Under the pieces are notes generated by a model that did no database searches, was not told the DNA's origin, and saw only the letters and a program-made list of their open reading frames with translations. A program made the position numbers and the translations under genes. This document shows positions 35,328 through 45,599 of a DNA stretch of 64,000 nt, piece after piece. Positions within the stretch are counted from its first letter, which is position 1. Each line of letters opens with the position of its first letter. This DNA comes from Macrocystis pyrifera (lineage: Eukaryota; Sar; Phaeophyceae; Laminariales; Laminariaceae), in contig JASSKH010000006.1 of assembly GCA_031763025.1 (NCBI GenBank), positions 11,157,979-11,221,978 on the forward strand. Reading direction: 5' to 3'.

Positions 35328-35370
<43 letters not shown>

Positions 35371-36515
35371 GTGTGTGTCGAGCAGGTTGAGTAAAAAAAG
35401 TCAAGCCACGCGCCCACGATACAAAACTCATGCAATGCCGCCATATGCTGAACACCGGCGTAAAACCAGGGAAAGACCAAACGAGATACCAGGTAGGAAG
35501 CATGACACAGCGCATACGAGTAGGACGAGCTGTCCGATGGTGTGTTTGGAAAGGAATGGAATCTGGTTACTAACTGAATGGGTCTGCTATATTCAATGAA
35601 AAGTACTGCGGTCGGCTGTATATGTACTCTACTACGCAGCCCAACCTGGCCAACAGTATTTTCGTAGTTTTATATCATATGAGCTGCTGTTATTGTAGAA
35701 TATGTTGCTGCTGGTATCGGGCACAGTACGGAGCATTTTTTAATCTCGTTGCGGGGGGGACACCTCCCGTAGATGGTGCTAAGTGTGAAGGTGTATGTAG
35801 TTGCTGATGAACCCACCATACCCCAAACATTTGTCTGCCGTCGCCGGGAGCAAAGGCGCCTCAACTCGGAAGTCACACAGAAGAGCCCCATCTCAGCCTT
35901 TACAATACTATCATTAATATTGATAGTTATAATTTACACACTTTTATTAATGCCAGTGTTATATTGAATAAAATACGGAGAATATGATTCAGGTCGCACG
36001 ATGCTGAAAAAAAAAAAGATCTGACGACCTGCAGTACGGTAGCACACTATTATACAAGTACATTTGAAAAAAAAGACAGGGCGTATACCGGACCTGCAGG
36101 TTGCATGCATTTTTTTCCTGAACAAGGTTGAAGATATTCAGTCACGGAATGGTTTACACCACACCACATAGGCAAGATCTCTTCAGACTCTCGGGCCTGT
36201 CTCCCTTGCTGGTAGGGGAGTGGAGATGTTTACGTTTGTCCCGATATATGTGAAGCGTATAACACACACCCATTTTAACGAGTCGTCTTTGTAACTCGTT
36301 GAAAAACCAAATATCTAGAGGATGTATATATGGTATTAATACTACTAGAACTGTACCGAGTAGATTGTATGGCAAGATCTCTCTAGGCTCGTGGGCTCAC
36401 CATTTCTCTCGCTTCTACGATGTTGGAGATCTATCTTTACCTTCGTCCCTACACATGTGTAGTCTTTCTACCGCAGCAGAGGATCACACCGCTGCCTCTC
36501 GGCATGAAGTACTGC
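34168..36515 (+). repeat. Large LTR element, copy 3 (degenerate D and start of C)
   Basis: It is collinear with D at 22079-24118 but with many substitutions and deletions. It enters early C (CGGCATGAAGTACTGCTGTGAAG) at about 36500 and then runs directly into the ATCGAT satellite. It includes the 40-base G run. Confidence 0.75.
35330..35369 (+). repeat. Homopolymer run of 40 G
   Basis: A continuous G run at the position where the other D copies have G7 (23058) or an interrupted G4 (50115). Frames crossing it encode only a Gly, Pro or Val artefact. Confidence 0.95.
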
Positions 36516-36519
36516 TGTG

Positions 36520-36800
36520 AAGCCATTCAGTGTCTATTGTGGCCAGCAATGGCTATCGATAGACATCTCGCACAATCTATGGTGGCCTGCAATGACCATC
36601 GATGGACGAAGTTCACCATCGATTGTGTTCGACAAACGTCTATCGACCGACAATATCACCAGCCTATTGTCGCCGACAATATCTATTGATTAGATGCCTT
36701 CCATAACCTATTATTGTTGTCGCAAACAATACATCGATAGATTTCCCCCCTCGTCTATTGTCGAAGCAATAGACTATTGTTGAGTCTATTGTCCAGAGTG
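36520..36800 (+). repeat. ATCGAT/CAATAGATTG satellite, block 4
   Basis: Words such as GGCTATCGATAGACATC, ACCATCGATTGTG and TCTATTGTCG recur with a loose spacing of 40-50 bp, on both strands. It is separated from the 16-19 kb blocks by other elements. Confidence 0.75.
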
Positions 36801-37242
36801 TGTGAACGCATCCATACGCGAGCAACCATGCCGTCGATGACGAGAGGATCAAGCGCTAAGGTGACCCTACTATAAATACAATTTTCACCCACTTGTTGTA
36901 CCTGGTAACACGTACCACATCTACCATGTCTATTTCCGTACTGCCCTTTGGTATTGGTACGCAACCCGAGACCTTACACCCTCCACATTTTTTTTCCCTT
37001 CTTCCGGCTACCTTTCTAGGTGCTCGACTAGGAGGCCATCCGACAAAGCATGGCGAATACAACAACCACCGCAGAGGTCACGCGTATCTACCACCTTCCG
37101 TATTTCTGCCGATCGGCTAGAGGTACGTCTTGCAAATGTACAAGGTACTATATATAGAACACCTTGACAATTTTCAAGTGCCACGTATTTGCATAGTCGT
37201 TCCCGACTGTATCTGCGTACTCGTAGCTGTATCAACAGGCCA
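36801..37242. other. No gene or repeat partner seen
   Basis: About 440 bp with short frames only, ending at the gypsy fragment. A TACCTGGTA palindrome lies near 36900. Nothing else is recognised. Confidence 0.4.
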
Positions 37243-37544
37243 GCGTGACGAGGGACTGCGAACGAGAGCTCTGCAGGACGTTCCGACAGGGAAGCAGGTC
37301 AGGCGGTCATTTGCAGGATCTGACGGGGTGAGTCGAGCGGCAGTAGGAACGGTGTACGACTTTCGGGAGCCGTATTGGCGAGTGCGATAGCCTGAGATTA
37401 GGAGGAGCTTAGCCGCAGCGAAGTGACTCGCGGGTTCGAGGAACACCGGAGCGCCGCGGGCCAGGAGTGACCCCCGCCAGCAACAGGCGGGGAACGGACG
37501 CGGTGAGCCGATTAGCACAGGGGAGAAGAAGCATTCGGCTGCTT
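37243..37544 (+). pseudogene. Gypsy copy 2: end of integrase tail and 3' untranslated part
   Basis: It is collinear with the reverse complement of 4500-4800, about 85-90% similar by eye (GACTGCGAACGAGAGC, GGTGAGTCGAGCGGC, GACTCGCGGGTTCGAGGAAC). It ends in ATTCGGCTGCTT at the LINE junction. The rest of this copy resumes at 38543. Confidence 0.85.
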
Positions 37545-37549
37545 GGGGG

Positions 37550-38542
37550 GGGGGGGGGTACTCATTTGTTACTTGCCTTAGTCATTCGACCATTGACCAC
37601 GCATCCCTTTCGAGACGGAGCACCGTTCCTACTCCTAATAGAGACACCTCCAACTATTGGGCGCTCATTACGTTGTTTCCATATATTACATAGAAGTTTT
37701 TGCTGATCTTATCCCCTTTCTGTCTGGTCGCCTGTAGCCACCATCTATCTTCTAGGATAACGATCGTTTTCTCGCTGCTGTTCGGTGTATCAAATTCTTC
37801 CATGTCACATTCGTCTATTTCCCTCATCTCTTTTAACACCTCCCGTTCCTCCTTGTATATTTCACAATCTCCTACTATCTGAGTTCTACTCTCTGTTGCT
37901 TTGCCACACGGGCACATCTGTGCATCTACTTCCTCGTCCTTCCGGCTACTGGTATATCTCTTTCTTCTTTCTGGCAGGTCCAGGTCACCTACACGAAAGC
38001 GCAGTTTAAGCGTTTTCGCGAAGTCCAGTGAGCCATGCAAATACGTTTACATTCATATTCCTTCCCTCAATCCCCCTTATGTAAGTGTTTTTCCGATTTT
38101 ACTTTCTTAGCATTAGCCTTTCCCTTCTTTCTATCCTTTCTTCTACTTCTGCCTTGTATCTCCCAAACTTCCTGGCGGACATCATCCCTTCTTGGTTTCC
38201 CTCTTTATCCTTCCATAATTTCTCAAGTATGACATCCCACCTTGTTCCAGCTCGCCCTTTTGTTACTTTCTCCCATACAGCTCTATCAACTATGGCTGGC
38301 AACCTCTTTTTTTGCCTGTTCCTTACCTTATATTGTCAGTTCAACTATCTCGTGTCTCTATTTGTCTTGAGTGGGTGCATTCCCAGTTCTGCTCTAAAGA
38401 CTTGATACTGTATGTAATACTAGTCCTACTTAAGCATCTTACGATTTTTTTTAGCTGCTGTCATTTGTACTCTTTCCAACTGTTTTACGAGTTTCGCATT
38501 CCCTTCACATACTTCTGCATATTCTAGCTTTGGTACTGTCAC
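37550..38542 (-). mobile_element. 5'-truncated LINE (non-LTR retrotransposon) fragment
   Basis: The minus-strand frames encode the C-terminal part of a LINE ORF2-type protein: LEYAEVCEGNAKLVKQLE, LPAIVDRAVWEKVTKG and KLRFRVGDLDLPERRKRY. A Cys-rich motif CPCGKATESRTQIVGDC then precedes EDRWW. In the family this region follows the reverse transcriptase, which is absent here. Frame breaks lie near 38400, 38095 and 37690. Flanks ATTCGGCTGCTTGGGGG and ATTGGGCTGCTGGGGGC (37533 and 38543) are a target duplication of about 16 bp. Confidence 0.85.
37654..38040 (-). pseudogene. LINE ORF2 C-terminal segment
   Basis: A 128-codon frame with RFRVGDLDLPERRKRY, a zinc-binding-like C-x-C...C motif (CPCGKATESRTQIVGDC) and KTIVILEDRWW. 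A one-base shift near 37690 moves the remaining C-terminus into another frame that ends in an MTKASNK stop, about 95 bp further. The family's function is target-primed reverse transcription; this piece alone is inert. Confidence 0.8.
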
Positions 38543-39120
38543 ATTGGGCTGCTGGGGGCGGGCGTTCTTGCTCCAACGTATGCTGCGTCTGGCAGGAGGG
38601 GTGTTACAGCACTGAGGAACTGTAACAGCGTCACAGTGCTTCGAGGAGGATAATACGGCGCGAGACAGCTGCTCTAATCAATGTCACGAGTTGGGTCCAT
38701 TCGATGGGCAGAGGGCAAGCTATGATCAGTTTCTCTGGGCAAATCCTTAAGGGGCATAGAATATCCCCGGTGTGGGAAAGCCTTCAGTTCCGTGTAAAGA
38801 AACAGTACCGAGGTCACGAAACAACCCGGTCTTTACTAAACACCGAGTGAAGCAAAGAAAGTCAGAGCCAAGTGATCTGTGATACCTGTCCTATCGACCC
38901 CCAGCCCCCTGCCTTGCCCGTCGTGCCCGTCACCGTGCCTGTGGTGCTTCGTTGATTGTTCACGCTGGCCGATTGCATCTCCCGTATGGCATCGATCCAC
39001 TTTCTGCATGACCATATCACTACTGCTTCCTCGAACTCTCAAACAACAGGTGAGCCAGCCTCAGAGACCTAACGAGCGCAGGTCCCTTTGAGGGTCTGAG
39101 AGCTGTACCCTGCTGCATCA
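38543..39120 (+). repeat. Gypsy copy 2: polypurine tract region and 3' LTR
   Basis: Bases 38543-38601 continue the gypsy 3' end (GCTGCTGGGGG, ATGCTGCGTCTGG, GGAGGGG). The LTR runs 38602-39120, TGTTACAGCAC to CCCTGCTGCATCA, 519 bp. Like the LTR at 3926 it has a second internal TGTAACAGC near its start and closely shares that LTR's variants, so the two belong to one subfamily. Confidence 0.85.
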
Positions 39121-39373
39121 CGTAACTACGTACGAAGTAAGAATATAAGGTATGAAAAATCAGCAAACGCGTACGAAGAAACACTGCATGGCTGGTGGAC
39201 GTCGAGCGGTTTCAATATCGGTTTGTTTTGAAGAATAGACTGCAACTAACTGTGTTAGGCCCCATACCTTATGTAAGTATCATCTGAAGATTGAGTTGTC
39301 TGAGAACGAATCTGGCCAACAAGTCAACACTGTAACACTGAGAGTGTGGGGCGTTCAAACACATACTACTGTT
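39121..39373 (+). repeat. C-module fragment left of coiled-coil TIR element 2
   Basis: It matches 52285-52535 (ACTACGTACGAA, AGTATCATCTGAAGATTG, GAGAGTGTGGGG). The LTR at 39120 abuts it directly. Confidence 0.75.
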
Positions 39374-40619
39374 AGCTCTACGCGTGAGGTCTGTATCGAC
39401 CAGAAATCGGTTGAATGGTAAATTTTATGAATTTATTCCCAAACGTAACAACCAACAGACTGGACGATTGTCAACAAAAAAAGATGTTCATGGCGCTCCA
39501 AAATAACTTGAGTATAGGATACCGAAAGGTCAGCATTGCATCGCCTGTAACTCTTGATACGTCACGAATTGGCTGTATGTGGTGTGCCCAGACGTATAAA
39601 AGCAAATGTCTTAAGTTTTGGGAGCAATCGGAATGTTTTTCCGTTTGACGCTGATCTGAAAAACAGCACTAAGTGGCATTTTAAGCGTATTTCGGTATAA
39701 TTGTACCCCGCTTTAGAGCCATCGACTGACATTGAGAATCGAGGCTACAGAAAACTAGTTTGTGGTATAGAAAACTGGTTTGTGATATCCCGCACACAGA
39801 TGAACTAAAATCACTCCAATCTTACACTCGAGTAAAGAGTATATCACTCCGTCAAAAAAGACTGGCTTTTTTATCTACATAAAATGGGAGACACGACACG
39901 TAACAAGAAAAAAACAAAAAGAAGCTACACAGGAGGCTTTGGAAAAAAATCACGATGAGTTCTTCGCTCGCACGAGAAAAACAATAGGAGAAGCGGGGAG
40001 AGACAAGCGCGCCGAGAACATAGCGGAGCACCGCGACTATCGAGCGTTGGAGCGACGCCATGACGGTGCTGCCCGCGCACGCGACGAGGCTGTGGCCAAA
40101 TGTGCTGCTGAGACCGAAGCTCGCCAATTGGCCGAGAGTTTAGTCGAGAAGCGAAATTTGTCAGTGGAAACCGAGGAGCGGCTGGGACTTGACACGGCAG
40201 CAAAATTGTCCGAGGATAGTCAACAGCGGCTGCACGTGGAGGCAGAAACGCGTTTAGCACTAGCGGTGCTGGCAGCCGCGGAGGGGCCGAGGTGAGCAGA
40301 GATAGCGAGGGTGGCGAGACTGTCGGTGGAGATGGATCGCCACCTCTCCATCTTCTCCTCCTCTCGCTGCTGTGCTGCCTGTTGCTGCTGCTCATCCTAC
40401 CTTTTTGTATTCCATACCAAGGTCTTCCCCTATTTTCTAATTCTTGGTCTCCTGAAATGCTTCTGAGCTTTGTTGGTCTCCAATGAAAAAAATGATGACG
40501 ACCGCTGTCAATTTTCTTGGTTGGTCGAAAAAAAAAACGAAATTCATCTCTGCGCACAACGGTCAATGGACACCGATATAGTTGGTACCGGCTGTAAAAG
40601 GAACCTCACGCGCAGAGCT
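39374..40619 (+). mobile_element. TIR DNA element carrying a coiled-coil ORF, copy 2 (1.25 kb)
   Basis: The left end AGCTCTACGCGTGAGGT and right end (inverted) AGCTCTGCGCGTGAGGT match each other and, with about four changes, the ends of copy 1. The interior is collinear with copy 1 read on its minus strand. It has lost roughly 0.9 kb after the middle of the ORF. The flanks ACTGT and ACTGC sit one base outside the ends, a probable 5 bp target duplication. The empty site is visible at 52533 (ATACTATTGTAGTACG). Confidence 0.8.
39883..40295 (+). pseudogene. Small coiled-coil protein, copy 2 (frameshifted and truncated)
   Basis: The start ATG at 39883 gives MGDTTRNKKKTKR. The frame is disturbed in the A-rich stretch before 39950. 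From 39939 it reads EFFARTRKTIGEAGRDKR, RDYRALERRHDGAARARDEA and ETEARQLAESLVEKR, about 70% identical to copy 1. A TGA at 40293-40295 ends it where copy 1 continues with ARVARLS-like sequence, which is still readable downstream here. The C-terminal third is deleted. Confidence 0.6.
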
Positions 40620-41097
40620 GACTGCAGTGCGTATTTCGTATAATGTTCTCACATTAATAGCTCGAACTCCTGAAATCCTGCCTGTGGTCACACAACAGGC
40701 TCTAACAAAATACGCCTCGATTGGACAAAAACAAACAAGTACGAAATAGGGCAGTACCAGTACGTAAGAGAAACGGTACAAACGAGCTACCTGCTATGGC
40801 ATTGCATCCCGTATCACTCGCAACCAAATGGCACGATGAATATGTCCATGCTTTATTATAGACGCATGTACACCCGAAACTCGAGCAAAAGATAAAAAAA
40901 GAAAAATTATATATTTACGTTATGTGTGAACACATGCGTGCTGAAATGCCGAATCGTACACTACGCATTCAAGACAGCGCTTACGATGGCTCACCAAAAG
41001 GGGCGTAGGCTGCGTGGTACCATGGCCAGTCTGTGCATGAATTGGGGCAGAGTGTAAGCGTGGCATATACGCCCAGCATAGAGCACATAGCGGGCTA
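40620..41097 (+). repeat. C-module fragment between two insertions
   Basis: It is collinear with 52535-53030 (AGTGCGTATTTCG, ACAAACAAGTACGAAATAG, CAGCATAGAGCACATAGCGGG). It ends at the TA of the next element. Confidence 0.75.
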
Positions 41098-42956
41098 TTA
41101 ACAACCTTTTGGTGAAATTGATATCCTTTTGTGCAATTGAGAACAAGAGTGAAAGTGAAAATATCCAAACTTTGCGTCGTATTCAGACGCGTGTAGTAAT
41201 AAAAAAGTGCGACCAGGTACATACCTGGCTGCCTGGTACGTAACAATGTTTTTTTTAGTTGCTAAGGGTTGACAATGATGAAAAAGTGACCCCGATACAC
41301 ACGTGATCATGAAGAGCCATAATCTCTTATTAGGTACCACGCACGTATACGTATACCATATGTATAGAATAGTGTATAATTGTACTACACTGCTGCTGTA
41401 GACTGAACAAAATACCGACGAGTGCTTTCTTGTACTCCTGGTGCTGCTGTTCGAGTACAACACTACGAGTACCACGGTCAACCTAAAATAATAATAATAG
41501 TACAACCAGCAGCATTGGTCTGCCCGCACAGAAATGCGTGAGACACAGGACGTCGACCTCATATTATACCGGTATATGCCTGCTCTGTTCAAGAGGATGT
41601 CATCGTAGATGGGAGTGAAGTGCAAGTCGCGTCGATCTATCTATTTTTGCTGCTGGATATAATTTGGTCGCTGATTATCAAACATACTCGCGCGTACACA
41701 GCAGCAGTGCTGATCGTTGTGATTTGAACGAAGGCCTTTGTGCTGCTGCTGTTTGTTGCTACCATGTTTACCGAGAGATTTTTTTTTTTTTTTTTTTTTA
41801 TCCATCACTTTTACTTCCCAGCCCACTCGTAGGAGGTTTTACCCTCGACGATCTTCTGGACAAGCCGTGGTCACAGGTGTCGTTCCTTCTCCCCCCCCCG
41901 GTACGTGCCTTTATTTTTTGTCGCGCATAGGGTTCAGCATTCCCACTGCTGGTCGATTTTCATCGAATGTAGCCAACTCACGCTTTCGCGCTTTCCGCTC
42001 ATCAATTTTTTTATGCAAGAAAAAGTCCTTATGAGCATGCACTCGGTGAGACTTGAACCCACGAAATTGATCTTGACAGGCACGCGGACCACCTACCAAG
42101 CCACCGGGGACGCCGGCTATGCTGGTATATAGCTACTAATAGCTTTGATATTCGGCAGTACAAAACTGAGTACCTACCTGTAGTACCCCCTATTTCTTCG
42201 ATAATACATACCTGGTATATATATACAGCTCTTTCCTGTGCTGCTGGCCTAGATATAGCCACATTCATTCTTGATCATCGACGGCATCATCAAAGTTCGT
42301 GAGTTGACGCACTCAAATTTTGTATGATGCTGACTTGTAGAAACAAGCTACCAGTATGATAATATCAAAATCGTGCGAAACATATTGTTGGAGAAGTTGC
42401 TCGCTCTCGTTTTTGCATATAATTACTTACTTTTTGGTAAGGAGTACAAGTCGGCAGTGCTCAATTGAATTATCAACATCAGGGTGACTGGGCTATTACC
42501 TCATGAAGGGTCCAGGGGCAATATACGATTCAGGTGATTGTACGACTACCTGATCTACTGGATGCCTATTGGAAGTCGATGTTTAGATTTTATTCATCAA
42601 AAGTGGGCCGGCGAGACTTCATGCAATTTTAGCCGTAGTGAAACGGAGTGGTTAGCCCAGCTTGCAGCTGCAATTTTTTATGGACCTTGACATACACTAT
42701 TCTATGTTTCTAATTTCTGAAAGTTTGATGTATTCGAACGCGACTCTCAAAGCAGGTAGGAGTTTTAGTGAGACTAGCGGGACAAGCATTATTCAAATCT
42801 GAAATTTTTGCAGCTTATAGTACTATTAAACATCGCGTACCTGCAGAATCGCGATACGTATATGGAGACATCCCGAAAGTTTGGCCCGTTTCATGGTCTA
42901 CGCCGTGTTCTCAATCGTAAAAAAGGATCTCAATTTCACCAAAAGTATGTTTACTG
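41098..42956. mobile_element. TA-flanked TIR element, 1.86 kb, no transposase seen
   Basis: TA flanks both sides (41096-41097, 42957-42958). The uninterrupted C module reads GCGGGCTAGAACTTTGG at 53027, with a single TA. Inverted ends share CTTTTGGTGAAATTGA, ATCCTTTT and ATTGAGAACA in the same order. Imperfect similarity extends to about 85 bp (CCAAACTTTCGGG / CCAAACTTTGCG). A TA duplication fits Tc1/mariner-type or other TA-targeting elements. None of the internal frames looks like a DDE/DDD transposase. A SINE-like element is nested at 41779-42115. Confidence 0.8.
41779..42115 (-). mobile_element. SINE: tRNA-like head, body and A21 tail
   Basis: On the minus strand: A-box-like TGGCTTGGTAGG (42103-42092), B-box-like GGGTTCAAGTC (42060-42050) with a pairable T-arm (GTGGG/CTCAC), then a body of about 230 bp, then 21 As (41799-41779). 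The body shares AAGGCACGTACCG and TGTGACCACGG with the module at 14950-15360. A CATGCACTCGG end resembles an acceptor 3' half, but the 5' acceptor does not pair, so a functional tRNA is unlikely. RNA polymerase III promoters and LINE-mediated copying are family expectations. Confidence 0.65.
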
Positions 42957-44330
42957 TAGAACTCTGGAAACGTATACCAACCTTGGTGTGAAAACACGTG
43001 TGCTGAAAGGACCCCGGGGCGTTCGTTCCTATCATGATTGCTTTGCCTGCAGCAACTTTTACTGCTCCTTCAGAACTGATACAGCATCCTAAGCGGTTGA
43101 TACGAGATACACCATACCGATCAAACTGACGAGAGAAAACCTGTTTTTTTGCGATAGAAAAAACCCTTCCCCAGGACGCATATACTCATGCGCCGCATTA
43201 CCCACAATCGCAGTGAACGGAAAGCCAATCGATTTTGACGCTGTTAAGTATCTGACACGGTCCCCAATACTGACTGGGCACCTTAACCCTTAAGTACTAC
43301 ACCTTAACCCTTAAGTACTGCACTGCTGTACATGTAGCTAAGTTTGACTCTAATTTCAAGTGTTTCGTCCCCGCAATGGGTGGGCAGTTCCAAAGGCCAC
43401 ATGTGCCCAATGCCCAAACTAGAGGTTCCCTGAACGCCAAAAACAAAACCCTAACGGCGCGTGAGTTTGCCAACGCGAGCGTGTAGGTGTTGAACGTACC
43501 GCGCATTTCTGAGTTTGTTGTCCGTATCCGAGTATCGGGTGATCCAAAGAGGAATGCTTGTGGAGACACTAGATTGCATGGCACCAAATGTCGAGATACA
43601 TGTTGTGATCATACTGCTGTAATCCCGATGAATATCTCTGATAGCAACGATGGCACTATAACGGTGATAGTCGAATGAGAAGCAACTCGACACAGAACCC
43701 CTGCTACGAGAGGGATATACATCGATACGGCCAAGCATCTATTACGACCGACCAGGCTCCTCAACCCAGTATCAGTGGGATACAGACCATCAGTGTTTTG
43801 CTATACTTTTCGTGATAATACCTACAGTAGGTTTTGGGATTGTTCACACAGAAACATTGAATACACAGATACTCGACGTCAGGCGTACAAGAGGTACATG
43901 AGAAGGCGAATGCCAGGTATCATAGCGTTTGAGTACTCACATGTAGGAAGGAACGAGTGCATGTGCAAGTCGCCACACCACGCACAGGTACACATTTGTG
44001 AGACGCTAAACCGAGATGGAACGTGACGAGCTTTGGTAAGATATGCGCAACCTAACCGGTTACCTTGCTATTGGTCGCTCTAAGTATAGTGGCCGAGTGT
44101 TGAAGGAACGAATCGAGAGGTGTAATTGGAAGGCCATTAGGCGGTAGGCAGTTGCCGTTCTAGGTACGTGTTTGTCACCAGTTTTCTGCAACTACTTCCA
44201 CCAAAACGGTTATGCGAGGGGCACGATTTGAAAGTGGTGGTAGATGAATGCCATTTTAGGATTCAAGATTGATTTTAGCACGAAAACGTCGCACCAGTGG
44301 AGAGCGCTGGTACTGGGGGGGTTGGATTAA
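42957..44330 (+). repeat. C module (late part)
   Basis: It is collinear with 53030-54370, with landmarks GAAAGGACCCCGG, CAATCGATTTTGACGCTG, AGTTTGCCAACGCGAGCGTG and GACCGACCAGGCTCCT. A local duplication (CCTTAACCCTTAAGTACT twice) lies at 43282-43320. Short frames recur between copies but none is recognised. Confidence 0.75.
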
Positions 44331-44790
44331 ACGTCAGTAACTTCAAACGACGTACTTGAAATCAAATAATAACCTTGGCTAGTGCCAATAAGCCGAATTG
44401 ACGTAAACGGCAGTACCTTCAAATGACTTAGTCACTCGGAATCGAATAATAACTTTGGCTAGTCCCCCAGCACGGACACTGTCCACTCGTGAGACGGTTT
44501 CTTGCTAAAATCAATCATGCGTCTTAAAACGGCATTCGTCCACAACCACTTCCAAATCGTACCCCTCGTATAACGGTTTTTGTGAAGTAGTTGCACCAAG
44601 GTGGAGACAAACACCCCCCCCCAGAACGGAAACTGCCTGCCACCTACTACCGGCATTCCAGTCACTCCTGTCGATTCTTTCCTTCAACACTACATACACC
44701 ACTATACTTGGAGCGACAAATAGTATCCTGTTAGGTTGTGCAGATCATACCAAAGCATGTCACGTTCCATCTCGGTTTAGCGTCTCACAA
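43990..44790. repeat. Long inverted repeat of the C-module end
   Basis: The arm at 43993-44325 and the arm at 44465-44788 are reverse complements, about 80% similar by eye over some 320 bp. For example, GAGACGCTAAACCGAGATGG opposes CCATCTCGGTTTAGCGTCTC. The spacer (44330-44460) holds two diverged direct copies of a phrase with AATAATAAC and TTTGGCTAGT. The arrangement could extrude a cruciform or arise from head-to-head joining of two element ends. Confidence 0.75.
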
Positions 44791-45090
44791 TCGAGGAAGT
44801 GCCTGCAAGCAGGAATGATCGGGTCACGCAGACCGTGGATCGATGCAATTCGGTAGATGCTAGCAGCCAGCGTGAACATTCAACGAAGCACCACAGACAC
44901 GATGACGGGCACGACGGGCACGGCAGGGCCCAAGGGGTTGGGGATCGATAGGACGGGTATCACAGATCACTTGGCTTTGACTTTCTCTCTTCACTTGGTG
45001 GTGTTTAGTAAACACCGGGTGGTCCCGGAACCTCGTTACTGGTTCTGTACCCGAGACCGAAAGCGTTCCCACACCGGAGATCTTCTCTCC
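44790..45090 (-). repeat. LTR fragment, both ends missing
   Basis: It contains the conserved middle of the family LTR (TCGAGGAAGTGCCTGC to CGTTCCCACACCGG), inverted. It lies directly against the palindrome of C ends. Confidence 0.85.
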
Positions 45091-45599
45091 CCCAGCAGAA
45101 CGATCGATGAATTGGATGGTGATACAGCTGGATAGTGACGTTGCTTCGCGCCCGACGCGCGGACGGCGCGTCCCTCCGTGGCCAGACTAGAGTTGGTTGG
45201 CGCGGGCTCGGGCCTAGAAACCAAGAGAGGCGCACTCGGCACGCCTCTCCGTGGATACGTACTCGTAGACTACCGCAGCTGTACAGCAGCAGCAGCAGTC
45301 AGTCACAAAATGAAACACAAAGTACCAGACTAGAGGCAGATAGCGTGGCCTCGGACGCTTGGGTCCTACAGGGCAGCGCACCCAGCACGTGTCTTCGTGG
45401 CACCAAACCACAAAAACAGCAGTTGGTCTCGGCGTTTGCTCGAATCTCTACACGCACAAGAAATCTCATTTTTCCGCATAGGAAGACTCTTTCGATTTGT
45501 CAAGTTCATATCCAAAAATGCCATCGGGTTAAAAGCTGAAGCTCAAACATCGAACCGCATAGGAAAACGGCCTAAAGCGTATTTTGTTTAGCTCATGAA
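45091..45599. other. No gene recognised
   Basis: A GC-rich start with a short CAG run at 45285-45297 and frames of up to 134 codons (45135-45539 +). These have mixed composition and no recognisable motif or partner in the window. Confidence 0.35.

Noticed and set aside
35261..35599. Frames with a long Gly or Pro run (112 and 138 codons)
   Set aside because: They are translations of the 40-base G run; sister D copies have no such frame.
42041..42115. Functional tRNA gene on the minus strand
   Set aside because: A and B boxes and a T-arm are present, but the acceptor and anticodon arms do not pair, and a body with poly-A follows; a SINE explains it better.
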